A stretch of 64,000 nucleotides of DNA from an uncultured Polaribacter sp. (GTDB lineage: Bacteria > Bacteroidota > Bacteroidia > Flavobacteriales > Flavobacteriaceae). Of this stretch, positions 27,381-34,963 are shown piece after piece. The stretch is taken from positions 110,347-174,346 of the forward strand of contig CAJWAC010000001.1 in NCBI GenBank assembly GCA_913020555.1, given 5' to 3'. The notes under the pieces were generated by a model. It searched no databases, was not told the origin of the DNA, and saw only the letters and a list, made by a program, of their open reading frames with translations. The position numbers and the translations under genes are program-made. Positions within the stretch are counted from its first letter, which is position 1. Every line of letters begins with the position of its first letter.

Positions 27381-28655
27381 TTGAATAATAGAGTAGTCAT
27401 AACAGGTCTGGGAGTTGTAGCGCCAAATGGTGTAGGTTTAGCCGAATTTAATGAAGCCATTCAAAATGGAACATCAGGAATACAATTTCATCAACATTTA
27501 AAAGACATAGGTTTTTCTTGCTGTATTGGGGGAATACCAAGGGTTTCTGAAGATAAAATAGCAGAATATTTAACTCCACTTCAACTAAGAGGTTTTAATA
27601 GTACATCTATTTTATACGGAATAATATCAGCAATAGATGCTTATAAAGATGCTGGTTTTTCTGTTGATGAAAAGTCGAAATCAGATTACGATTCTGGAAT
27701 TATTTTTGGAACAGGAACCTCTGGTATTGAAAAATTTAGGGAGTCGATTTATAAAATTGATGATCAAAATGTAAGACGCTTAGGCAGTACTTCTGTTGTA
27801 CAAACCATGTCTAGTGGAATTTCAGCTTATTTAGGAGGTATTTTTGGTTTTGGCAATCAAGTAACTACAAATTCATCAGCATGTACAACAGGAACAGAAG
27901 CTATTTTATTAGGTTTTGATCGAATTAAAAGTGGAAAAGCAAAAAGAATGTTAGTTGGCAGTTCTAGCGATAGCAGTTTGTATTCTTGGGGAGGTTTTGA
28001 TGCAATGCGTGTTATGACTTACAAACACAATAAAAGTCCTGAAAAAGGTTCTCGACCGATGAGTGCAAGCGCTTCAGGTTTTGTGCCAGGAAGTGGGGGA
28101 GGAGCTTTAGTTTTAGAATCTTTAGAAAGTGCTTTAGCAAGAAAAGCGACTATTTATGCTGAGGTTTTAGGCGGAAATGTGAACTCTGGAGGACAAAGAA
28201 ATGGAGGAACACTAACAGCTCCAAATGCAGAAGCTGTTCAAAAATGTATTTCAAAAGCTTTAGTAAATGCAAATATTTCTGCAGACAAAATTGATGTTAT
28301 CAATGGGCACTTAACAGCAACATCAAAAGATGCTCTAGAAATTGAAAATTGGACAAGGGCATTACAAAGAAAGAAGAACGGTTTTCCTTATATAAATTCT
28401 TTAAAATCTCAAGTGGGCCATTGCTTAGCAGCTTCAGGAGCTATTGAATCTGTAGCGTCAGTTTTGCAAATTAAACACCAGTTTGTATTTCCTAACATTA
28501 ATTGTGAAGATGTACATCCAGAAATTTTAGAGTTGATATCAGAAGATAAAATTCCACAAAAACGTATTAAAAAAGAGATAAATATTTTGGCAAAAGCAAG
28601 TTTTGGTTTTGGTGATGTAAACGCTTGTGTTATCTTTAAAAAATATCCTGAATAA
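27381..28655 (+). CDS. Beta-ketoacyl-ACP synthase, FabF-like
   Basis: A 424-residue ketosynthase starting at TTG 27381 (MNNRVVITGLGVVAPNG). The triad is Cys168 in TNSSACTTGTEA, His310 in NGHLTATSKDALE and His347 in SQVGHCLAASGA. The usual HGT block reads GHLTAT, a divergence seen in secondary-pathway ketosynthases. It would elongate the ACP-bound chain with malonyl-ACP. The next gene, the ACP, starts directly after its stop. Confidence 0.93.
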   Translation: MNNRVVITGLGVVAPNGVGLAEFNEAIQNGTSGIQFHQHLKDIGFSCCIGGIPRVSEDKIAEYLTPLQLRGFNSTSILYGIISAIDAYKDAGFSVDEKSKSDYDSGIIFGTGTSGIEKFRESIYKIDDQNVRRLGSTSVVQTMSSGISAYLGGIFGFGNQVTTNSSACTTGTEAILLGFDRIKSGKAKRMLVGSSSDSSLYSWGGFDAMRVMTYKHNKSPEKGSRPMSASASGFVPGSGGGALVLESLESALARKATIYAEVLGGNVNSGGQRNGGTLTAPNAEAVQKCISKALVNANISADKIDVINGHLTATSKDALEIENWTRALQRKKNGFPYINSLKSQVGHCLAASGAIESVASVLQIKHQFVFPNINCEDVHPEILELISEDKIPQKRIKKEINILAKASFGFGDVNACVIFKKYPE

Positions 28656-28907
28656 ATGACAAAAGAAGAAATTATAAGTAAATTAACAATCATTGTAAAA
28701 CCTTATGTTCAAAATGAAAACGGTTTTAAAAACCTTAACGAAAACACTGATTTTATAAACGATTTAGAAATAAATTCAGCAAATCTTGTAGATATTATTT
28801 TGGACGTAGAAGATGAGTTTGATATTCATATAGATAATGATGCTATGGAAAAAATGTTATCAATAAAAGAAACGGTAACTATTATTCAGACCAAAATAAA
28901 TGCATAG
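28656..28907 (+). CDS. Acyl carrier protein
   Basis: An 83-residue acidic ACP. The phosphopantetheine attachment Ser is Ser41 in DLEINSANLVDI, where the usual DSL is replaced by NSA, a variation seen in pathway-specific ACPs. Helices 2 and 3 (VDIILDVEDEFDIHIDNDAM) are typical. It overlaps the PPTase gene by eight bases and follows the ketosynthase without a gap. Confidence 0.9.
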   Translation: MTKEEIISKLTIIVKPYVQNENGFKNLNENTDFINDLEINSANLVDIILDVEDEFDIHIDNDAMEKMLSIKETVTIIQTKINA

Positions 28908-29460
28908 GTTGGGTAATGATATTATTGATTTAAACTTAGCGAAAACCCAAAGTAATTGGGAGCGTAAAGGTTTTTTAGAAAAACAATTTACAGAGCAAGA
29001 ACAAGAAATAATATTAAATTCAACAAATTCATTTTTACAAGTTTGGTTGTTTTGGTCTATGAAAGAAGCTGCTTATAAATGCTACACGCAAGAGTTTCCA
29101 AAACGATTTTTTAATCCTAAAAAAATTATTTGTTCAATAGATTCAGAGGATAGAAATACAGTAACAATTTATGCTAGAAAATTCCATATAACATATTCAC
29201 TAAACAAAAATTACATTCACACCATAGCTTTTACAGATGATGAGAAAAAACTTTTTTCTAACTCATTTTTTATTGGTGAAAATGAGCATCAAACGTTAAA
29301 AACTTACAAACAACTGCTTTGTAACTTTGATACAAACGTGCAGCTTAAAAAAAATCAAATAGGAGTTCCGTTTCTGTATCAAAAAGGAAAAAAATTACCT
29401 GTTTCAATATCAACTTCTCATCATGGAAATTATGGTGCGTTTGCTTTTTCTCATTTATAA
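28900..29460 (+). CDS. 4'-Phosphopantetheinyl transferase
   Basis: A 186-residue Sfp/AcpS-superfamily enzyme that transfers phosphopantetheine from CoA to an ACP Ser. GNDIIDL at residues 5-11 carries the metal Asp and WSMKEAAYK at 52-60 the second metal site and Lys. It overlaps the ACP gene by eight bases and the next gene by one base. A dedicated PPTase next to an ACP indicates that the pathway activates its own carrier. Confidence 0.92.
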   Translation: MHRLGNDIIDLNLAKTQSNWERKGFLEKQFTEQEQEIILNSTNSFLQVWLFWSMKEAAYKCYTQEFPKRFFNPKKIICSIDSEDRNTVTIYARKFHITYSLNKNYIHTIAFTDDEKKLFSNSFFIGENEHQTLKTYKQLLCNFDTNVQLKKNQIGVPFLYQKGKKLPVSISTSHHGNYGAFAFSHL

Positions 29461-29909
29461 TGGATGTAAAAATTGAACTTTTAAAACAGTGTAGAGGGTT
29501 TGTAAATAAGAGATTACAAACCGTTGAAGAAATTATAAAATCAAATCAAAAAGCTTTAAGTTCAGAGACCAAAAGCTCTGCAGGAGACAAGCATGAAACT
29601 GGCAGAGCAATGTTACAATTAGAGATGGAAAAGGCAGGCCAACAATTGGCTGGGATTGTTGTAATGAAAACAATATTGTCTAAAATTGATATTTCTAAAA
29701 CTACCAAAAAAGCTCATTTAGGCAGCGTAATTTATACAACGTCGGCAAATTACTTTTTATCAATTTCTGCAGGTAAACTTGTTATTGATGATGTTATTTT
29801 TTTTGCCATATCTGTTTCTTCACCCATAGGAAAACAACTTTTAGGTAAAAAGGTTAACGACGATTTTACGTTTAATGGTAAAAAGATTACTATTTTAAAA
29901 CTGGAGTAA
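29460..29909 (+). CDS. GreA/GreB-like FKBP-fold protein, last gene of the polyketide run
   Basis: A 149-residue protein. The first half is helical (LLKQCRGFVNKRLQTVEEIIK) with an ETK...AGDKHETGRAMLQLEME block; the second half (LGSVIYTTSANYFLSISAGKL, then ISVSSPIGKQLLGKKVNDDF) matches the C-terminal FKBP-like domain of Gre factors, including SPIGKALLGK. It lacks the long acidic-tipped coiled coil of true GreA. In flavobacteria it is often called 3-oxoacyl-ACP synthase, apparently from its position. It may affect transcription, but its role here is not known. Confidence 0.7.
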   Translation: MDVKIELLKQCRGFVNKRLQTVEEIIKSNQKALSSETKSSAGDKHETGRAMLQLEMEKAGQQLAGIVVMKTILSKIDISKTTKKAHLGSVIYTTSANYFLSISAGKLVIDDVIFFAISVSSPIGKQLLGKKVNDDFTFNGKKITILKLE

Positions 29910-29922
29910 TTTGTTTTAAGTT

Positions 29923-30858
29923 TTAGATAAAATTAGGATTGAAAATTAAACCTACTTGTTCTCCTTTTTCAAGACAATTATGATGATTTAAAAATATATT
30001 TTGATTATTAAATTCAACTTCTACCAACCAGTAAGATCCTTTAAAATAGGAGTTTTTAACTATAGCTATATCATTATTTTTAGCTGCAATTTTTATTTGG
30101 TGAGGATATAGCAGTTCTTTTTTTGAATTTATAATAATTACATTCACATCATCAAATAACGTGGCAATATATTTTTCTTTAGGATTTTGATATATATTTT
30201 TAGGGCTGTCCTTTACCAATATTTTTTGCTCTTTAATAACAATTAATTGATCTGCAAAAGAAAGAGCATCGTGTTTGTCATGAGTGGCTATGATGCAAGT
30301 AATTTTTTTATCCTTTAAATATTGAAATAAATTACGTCTTAATGAGTTTTTTTTAAAATTGTCAATTTGGCCAAAAGGTTCATCTAATAACAGTAATTCA
30401 GGTTCTTTTGCTAAAGCTCTTGCTATTGCCACACGCTGTTTTTGTCCTCCACTTAAATTCTTAACTTTTACCTTTTCAAAAGCTTTCATTTCTATAACTT
30501 CGAGCAACTCTTGTGTACGTTTTTCACTTTCTTTAGGATAAAAACGAGACAAAAATTTTTTAATATTTTCACTTACTGAGATGTAAGGCATTAAATCAAA
30601 ATCTTGAGCCACGTATTTGAATTTCTCAAAACCTGGTACAAGATGAAAAGCAGGACCTAAAATTTGAGTTTCATCCCAAATAATTTCTCCTTTTTTTAAG
30701 TCTAATAAACCGTAAATAACTTTTAAAAGAGTAGATTTTCCACAACCACTTTCACCCATAATACAAAGGTGTTCTCCTTTTTTTAAAGTAAAATTGAAGT
30801 TTTCTAGAATCGTCTTTTTATCGTTGTATTCAAAAGAGATATTGTTTACTGTAAGCAT
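29923..30858 (-). CDS. ABC transporter ATP-binding protein
   Basis: A 311-residue ATPase. Walker A is MGESGCGKSTLL near residues 38-49, the signature LSGGQKQRVAIARAL near 134, and Walker B LLLLDEPFGQ follows. The C-terminal 90 residues look like a TOBE-type regulatory extension, as in molybdate, iron or polyamine importers. I start at 30858 (MLTVNNISFEY) because the nine extra upstream codons overlap the spacer after the previous gene. No permease or binding protein lies beside it. Confidence 0.88.
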   Translation of the reverse strand: MLTVNNISFEYNDKKTILENFNFTLKKGEHLCIMGESGCGKSTLLKVIYGLLDLKKGEIIWDETQILGPAFHLVPGFEKFKYVAQDFDLMPYISVSENIKKFLSRFYPKESEKRTQELLEVIEMKAFEKVKVKNLSGGQKQRVAIARALAKEPELLLLDEPFGQIDNFKKNSLRRNLFQYLKDKKITCIIATHDKHDALSFADQLIVIKEQKILVKDSPKNIYQNPKEKYIATLFDDVNVIIINSKKELLYPHQIKIAAKNNDIAIVKNSYFKGSYWLVEVEFNNQNIFLNHHNCLEKGEQVGLIFNPNFI

Positions 30859-30863
30859 AAAAT

Positions 30864-31346
30864 TTATAAAAAGCGGTTGTACCAACTTTCTTCAATAGGT
30901 ACTTCCCAAAAATTTTTAAATTCTTCGTTGTTTGTAATTAGGTTGTCAAAAATGATAGTTTTACCAGTCAGAGCCTTATTTTTCAACAACTTTTTAAAGT
31001 CTTTAAGTTCTTTGTATTGTACAAATTTACCTTGTTTAAAGCAGACGTTCATTTTATCTAAAAGCTCCAATTTATAGGTGTTTTGAAGCTCTAAAATAAA
31101 GGAAACAGATGCATCAACATCTACGTTTGTTAGTGTTGTATTTTCATCATCTGCAATTAAAACGATAAACCTATTGTACAAAAATTGATAGGAAGCTTTA
31201 AAGTTTTCATCATCAGATTTCCAATTTTCTACAAAAGATCTTATTTTCTCATCAACTTCTTCAATTTCTAAAGGATAGAATTTTCTGCTAGAAGGGTAAA
31301 TCCAAACTTTAGCGTCATTAGAAATGGATTCATAATCTATAAACAT
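30864..31346 (-). CDS. Conserved flavobacterial protein co-transcribed with the ABC ATPase
   Basis: A 160-residue soluble protein starting at ATG 31346 (MFIDYESISND), 18 bases downstream of a -7 box. It begins with a WIYPSSRKFYPLEIEEVDEKIRSFV block and contains no Walker motif. Homologues are often called ABC transporter ATPase, but that name seems to come from the neighbour. The ABC gene follows after five bases. Function unknown. Confidence 0.7.
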   Translation of the reverse strand: MFIDYESISNDAKVWIYPSSRKFYPLEIEEVDEKIRSFVENWKSDDENFKASYQFLYNRFIVLIADDENTTLTNVDVDASVSFILELQNTYKLELLDKMNVCFKQGKFVQYKELKDFKKLLKNKALTGKTIIFDNLITNNEEFKNFWEVPIEESWYNRFL

Positions 31347-31364
31347 AATGAAAATATATTTTTG

Positions 31365-31372
31365 CAAAGATA
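31365..31372 (-). promoter_or_regulatory. -7 box for the ABC ATPase operon
   Basis: TATCTTTG on the minus strand fits TAnnTTTG, with a TTTG at 31388-31391 about 15 bases further upstream. It supports the start at 31346. Confidence 0.5.
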
Positions 31373-31472
31373 AGCAAAGAAAAACCGCAAACTTCACTTG
31401 AAATTTACGGTTTTACAAAATATATTATATGTTTTAAGAAGTTTCTCTTTTAAAACTACTAAAGTTAAATGG

Positions 31473-32066
31473 CTAAGATTTTACAAAGGATATAAAATCT
31501 TCTTGGGTACTTTTTCCTTTATCTTTGTTATACCAAACTTGCAAATCTTGTTTTAATTGGGCATCTAAATTTCCGTTTTTGGCCTTGTATTCAGCAACCA
31601 TTCTGTTTGCAAAAGATGGTCTCGGTCCCCAAGTTTTTAGCACATTATTGTTTTTATCTAGCGCTATTAGTTTTGGTATAGATCTTCCTCCATTTGTCAA
31701 AAACAAATCCATTAATTCAAGGTTTTCGTCACGTAAAACAAACTTCATATTAATGTTTTCATTTAGTTCTGCAATTTTGTTAAGAACAGGTAAATTTTGC
31801 GCAGCATCACCACACCATCCTTCAGTAAGCACCAACCAAGTTTGAGTTTCTTTTAAGGCTTGGACTTTTTGTCTAGTTTCTTCAGAAATTTTTATGGTTT
31901 TATCTAAACGTTTCATTCTTCTATCGTTCAGCATGCTGTAGTTGGTTAAGTCTTCAGATTGGTTGGGACCTGTAGATTTTCCTTCTGCCAATAAATCGCT
32001 TACTAAATCTCTGTATTCTTGATAGGTATATGTGTTTTGTAAACTTTTTTCTATAATAGTTTTCAT
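31473..32066 (-). CDS. Thioredoxin-like protein with a single active-site Cys
   Basis: A 197-residue protein with a thioredoxin-fold core. TWLVLTEGWCGDAAQNLPVLNKIAEL near residues 76-101 is in the place of the WCGPC motif but has WCGDA, so only one Cys remains. RSIPKLIALDKNNNVLKTWGPRP contains the cis-Pro loop. No signal peptide. Such proteins are widespread in Bacteroidota, and their role is unclear; normal dithiol exchange is unlikely. Confidence 0.8.
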   Translation of the reverse strand: MKTIIEKSLQNTYTYQEYRDLVSDLLAEGKSTGPNQSEDLTNYSMLNDRRMKRLDKTIKISEETRQKVQALKETQTWLVLTEGWCGDAAQNLPVLNKIAELNENINMKFVLRDENLELMDLFLTNGGRSIPKLIALDKNNNVLKTWGPRPSFANRMVAEYKAKNGNLDAQLKQDLQVWYNKDKGKSTQEDFISFVKS

Positions 32067-32097
32067 TGTTTAAATACTTAATTTTATCATTTAGACG

Positions 32098-32105
32098 CAA
32101 AATTA
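32098..32105 (-). promoter_or_regulatory. -7 box for the thioredoxin-like gene
   Basis: TAATTTTG on the minus strand, followed by CG, lies 31 bases upstream of the start and matches TAnnTTTG. Confidence 0.45.
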
Positions 32106-32131
32106 TTTTAAACTTACACTACTTATTGTGC

Positions 32132-33073
32132 TTACTTTTTTAAATTTTTGAAAATATCTTTGGTCATCGATTCTAAATCGAACTGATGCTGCCATCCCCA
32201 ATCATTTCTTGCTTTAGAATCATCAATAGATGAAGGCCAACTATCTGCAATTTCTTGCCTAAAATCTGATTTATAGCTAATTTTAAAATTAGGAATGTAT
32301 TTCTTAATGGCTTTTGCAACCTCTTTTGGAGTAAAATCCATCGCCGCCAAATTGTAACTATTTCTAATTTTAATATCCTCTGGTTTTGCTTGCATTAGCT
32401 GTATGGTTGCATTTACAGCATCATCCATATACATCATTGGTAAGCGAGTATTTTCAGATAAGAAACATTCGAACTTTTGCTCTTCTAAAGCTTTAAAATA
32501 AATATCTACAGCGTAATCTGTTGTGCCCCCTCCAGGTTTTGTTTTTAAAGAAATAATTCCTGGATATCTTAAACTACGCACATCTACTCCATATTTTTCA
32601 TGATAATAACTGCACCAAAACTCACCTGAAACTTTGCTAATTCCGTAAACCGTAGAAGGCTCCATGACTGTTTTTTGTGGTGTATTTTCTTTTGGTGTAG
32701 TAGGGCCAAAAACAGCAATGGAACTTGGCCAGTAAATTTGTTGAATATGTTTTTCTTTTGCTAAATCTAAAACTGCAAGAAGTGAATTCATGTTTAAATT
32801 CCAAGCTTTTTGTGGGTATTGCTCTGCTGTTGCAGATAACATTGCAGCTAATAAATAAACTTGAGTAACGTTGTATTTTTTAATGATATTTAAAATAGTT
32901 GCTTTATCAGTTGCATCAATAATTTCAAAAGGTCCAGAAGCCATCATTTCTTCATTTCCCTCTCTAATATCAGAGGCAATTATGTTAGAATTTCCGTAAA
33001 TAAGACGTAACTTTTGAGTAAGCTCTGTGCCTATTTGGCCACTAGCACCTAAAACAAGAATAATGGGTTTCAT
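32132..33073 (-). CDS. tdh: L-threonine 3-dehydrogenase, SDR type
   Basis: A 313-residue extended-SDR enzyme. The NAD motif VLGASGQIGTELTQKL is at the N-terminus, and the catalytic Tyr-Lys pair lies in VYGISKVSGE near residue 143. The substrate region LRYPGIIS and the pattern through TTDYAVDIYFKAL match the GalE-like threonine dehydrogenases described from Flavobacterium and Cytophaga. It oxidises L-threonine to 2-amino-3-ketobutyrate, which is then split to glycine and acetyl-CoA. The kbl partner is not in the window. Confidence 0.85.
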   Translation of the reverse strand: MKPIILVLGASGQIGTELTQKLRLIYGNSNIIASDIREGNEEMMASGPFEIIDATDKATILNIIKKYNVTQVYLLAAMLSATAEQYPQKAWNLNMNSLLAVLDLAKEKHIQQIYWPSSIAVFGPTTPKENTPQKTVMEPSTVYGISKVSGEFWCSYYHEKYGVDVRSLRYPGIISLKTKPGGGTTDYAVDIYFKALEEQKFECFLSENTRLPMMYMDDAVNATIQLMQAKPEDIKIRNSYNLAAMDFTPKEVAKAIKKYIPNFKISYKSDFRQEIADSWPSSIDDSKARNDWGWQHQFDLESMTKDIFKNLKK

Positions 33074-33099
33074 TAGTTAAAATTATGATTTTGGTAAAA

Positions 33100-33107
33100 A
33101 CAAAGGT
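33100..33107 (-). promoter_or_regulatory. -7 box for tdh
   Basis: TACCTTTG on the minus strand matches TAnnTTTG and lies 27 bases upstream of the tdh start. Confidence 0.5.
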
Positions 33108-33249
33108 ACTTAATATTATTATTCGTAATTATATTTCTTTAAAACATTTGTTTATTATTGATTGTGAAATAGAAATTCGATTAAATTTAAGTTTTTGATA
33201 GGAGTATCAACTTTAAAAATTGTTTATTTTTACAAACTAAATTGATGTT

Positions 33250-33897
33250 TTGAAATACTCTTTATCGTTTTTAATTTTAATTATTTTTTTTTCTTGTAAG
33301 GATAAAAAAGAGCAGACTCTCCCAAAAGATAATGTTCAACCCCTTTTGAGCGTGGTAAAAGAATATCCTTCTGTAAAACAAATTTCTCCTATTTTTAGAA
33401 AGGATGTTGAAAATTGGGAAGAGTTAAACGCTATTGCTGATTTTTTAGATAGATTTAAAAAAGGTTCTGCAAATGAGGTTTTGAGCAATGCACTTGAGTT
33501 AAAAGGGTTGATAAAAAGTTTAAAAGACAGTGTAAAACCGAACCTTTTTGATGATGCAGCTTTTAAAACGAGAATTAATATCTTAAATAATGAAACATTG
33601 CGCTTGGCGGATATGACCTCTATTTCTGCCATATCAGCTGAGGAAGTGCATTTACAAACAGAGAAAATTATTAATGCTTTTTCTGCAATAAATGCAAAAA
33701 TAAACACAGTCTTGTCTAAAAAGCGTTTTGAAGATGAAATAGGAGTATCTATTAGTTTTGTTGGTTTAGATTCTACTAAAATGGATAGTGTAACTAGAAA
33801 AAGTTTAAATAGCAAGGTTAAGTTAGAACCGATGCTTGATGAAAAAACTAAGCCTAAAAAATTAAAGCCTCAATTGGACTTAAAAACAAAACAGTAA
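33250..33897 (+). CDS. Hypothetical lipoprotein, 215 aa
   Basis: A 215-residue lipoprotein starting at TTG 33250. The signal MKYSLSFLILIIFFSC ends in a lipobox Cys at 16. The mature part is mainly helical with Lys-rich ends, and no family is recognised. Its stop overlaps the next start (TAATG), so the two lipoproteins are made together. The region upstream is shared with the divergent tdh gene. Confidence 0.75.
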   Translation: MKYSLSFLILIIFFSCKDKKEQTLPKDNVQPLLSVVKEYPSVKQISPIFRKDVENWEELNAIADFLDRFKKGSANEVLSNALELKGLIKSLKDSVKPNLFDDAAFKTRINILNNETLRLADMTSISAISAEEVHLQTEKIINAFSAINAKINTVLSKKRFEDEIGVSISFVGLDSTKMDSVTRKSLNSKVKLEPMLDEKTKPKKLKPQLDLKTKQ

Positions 33898-34415
33898 TGA
33901 AAAAAAAAATTCTTTTTCTTTTAATCTTTCCTTTTATCACATCTTGCTCAAGTACTAAAAAAAGTATTTCAATTGACGACAAAAACACAATTAAAGCATA
34001 TGTTAATCTAGTTTTAAACAATTGGCATTTGGCAGCTGCCGAAGCCAATTTTGATGCTTATTTTGGTAAAATGGACACTATTTCTGTTTTTATTGGTACA
34101 GATGCTTCTGAAAATTGGACAAAAAAGGAGTTTTCAGACTTTAGTAAACCTTATTTTGACAAAGGAAAAGCTTGGGATTTTCAAACATTAGAACGTAACA
34201 TTTATGTAAATACATCTGGAGACTTTGTTTGGTTTGATGAGTTATTAAATACTTGGATGGGCACATGCAGAGGTTCAGGTGTTTTGGAAAAGAAAGGTAA
34301 AACATGGAAAATAAAACATTATGTTTTATCTGTTTCCATACCAAACGATGATGTGCAAAAGGTTATTGCTGCAAAGAAAAAAAGTGATTCTATCTTTTTG
34401 AAAAAGTTTAATTAA
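33897..34415 (+). CDS. SnoaL/NTF2-like lipoprotein
   Basis: A 172-residue lipoprotein: MKKKILFLLIFPFITSC gives a lipobox Cys at 17. The mature region has the SnoaL-like pattern of an N-terminal helix (NTIKAYVNLVLNNWHLAAAEANFDAYF) followed by strands with FVWFDELLNTWMG and WKIKHYVLS at the end. It probably forms a small pocket on the periplasmic face of a membrane. Coupled to the preceding lipoprotein. It overlaps the end of recX by four bases. Confidence 0.8.
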   Translation: MKKKILFLLIFPFITSCSSTKKSISIDDKNTIKAYVNLVLNNWHLAAAEANFDAYFGKMDTISVFIGTDASENWTKKEFSDFSKPYFDKGKAWDFQTLERNIYVNTSGDFVWFDELLNTWMGTCRGSGVLEKKGKTWKIKHYVLSVSIPNDDVQKVIAAKKKSDSIFLKKFN

Positions 34416-34888
34416 GAAACTTCTTCATTTACCACTTTATAAACGAGTTCATTTTCAAAACCTTTTCGTAACAAAAACCCGATAAGTTTTTGTTTTCTTT
34501 TGTAAATATTCGATTCAGAAATTACTGCATTTCTGTTTGCTGTAATTCTATATATTGTTGCTATATATTCAGTTTCGTCAATTTCTTTTAATGCAGTTTT
34601 AATATTGTAAGCAGAAATATCTTTGAATTTTAGCTCTCTTACAATACGCTGCTTTCCCCAGTTTTTTATTCTGAATTTGCCTCTTGCAAAGCTTTTTGCA
34701 AAACGTTCTTCATTAAGAAAATTATCTTGCATAAGGCTTAATAAAATCATTTCTTTAGCTTCAGGAATTAAGTTGTATTCCCTCATTTTTTGTTCCACTT
34801 CCTTATGACAGCGATCTTGATAAACGCAATATTGTTCTATTTTACGTTTTATTTCATGAACTGTGAAAGATTTCTTTTTCTCAATCAT
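34412..34888 (-). CDS. recX: Regulatory protein RecX
   Basis: A 158-residue helical-repeat protein that modulates RecA filaments. The RecX pattern is clear in LMQDNFLNEERFAKSFARGKFRIKNWGKQRIVRELK near residues 52-88. I chose ATG at 34888 (MIEKKKSFTVHEIKRK); the longer frame begins 14 codons earlier and would run into the terminator stem upstream. recA is about 31 kb away. Confidence 0.9.
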   Translation of the reverse strand: MIEKKKSFTVHEIKRKIEQYCVYQDRCHKEVEQKMREYNLIPEAKEMILLSLMQDNFLNEERFAKSFARGKFRIKNWGKQRIVRELKFKDISAYNIKTALKEIDETEYIATIYRITANRNAVISESNIYKRKQKLIGFLLRKGFENELVYKVVNEEVS

Positions 34889-34902
34889 CTTTTCGAAAAT
34901 AC

Positions 34903-34938
34903 AAAAAGGATTGAAACTCGATGGCTTCAATCCTTTTT
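34903..34938 (-). terminator. Terminator of the RND efflux operon
   Basis: A perfect 13-bp stem, AAAAAGGATTGAA at 34903-34915 with 34926-34938, encloses a 10-base loop. On the minus strand it lies 25 bases after the RND pump stop and ends in T residues. Confidence 0.85.
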
Positions 34939-34963
34939 AAATTTGAAAAATTTTAAGATAGTA

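Noticed and set aside
29460..29909. Annotation as a 3-oxoacyl-ACP synthase
   Set aside because: It is far too short and lacks the Cys-His-His triad; the sequence fits a Gre-type FKBP-like domain.
30864..31346. Annotation as an ABC transporter ATPase
   Set aside because: No Walker A, signature or Walker B motif is present. The name belongs to the neighbour.
33195..33210. Inverted repeat TTGATA-GGAG-TATCAA upstream of the lipoprotein gene
   Set aside because: Only six base pairs per arm in AT-rich sequence and no second copy seen. Too weak to call an operator.
33336..33815. A 159-codon minus-strand frame opposite the lipoprotein at 33250
   Set aside because: The sense gene has a clean lipoprotein signal and couples to the next gene; the antisense frame has neither.
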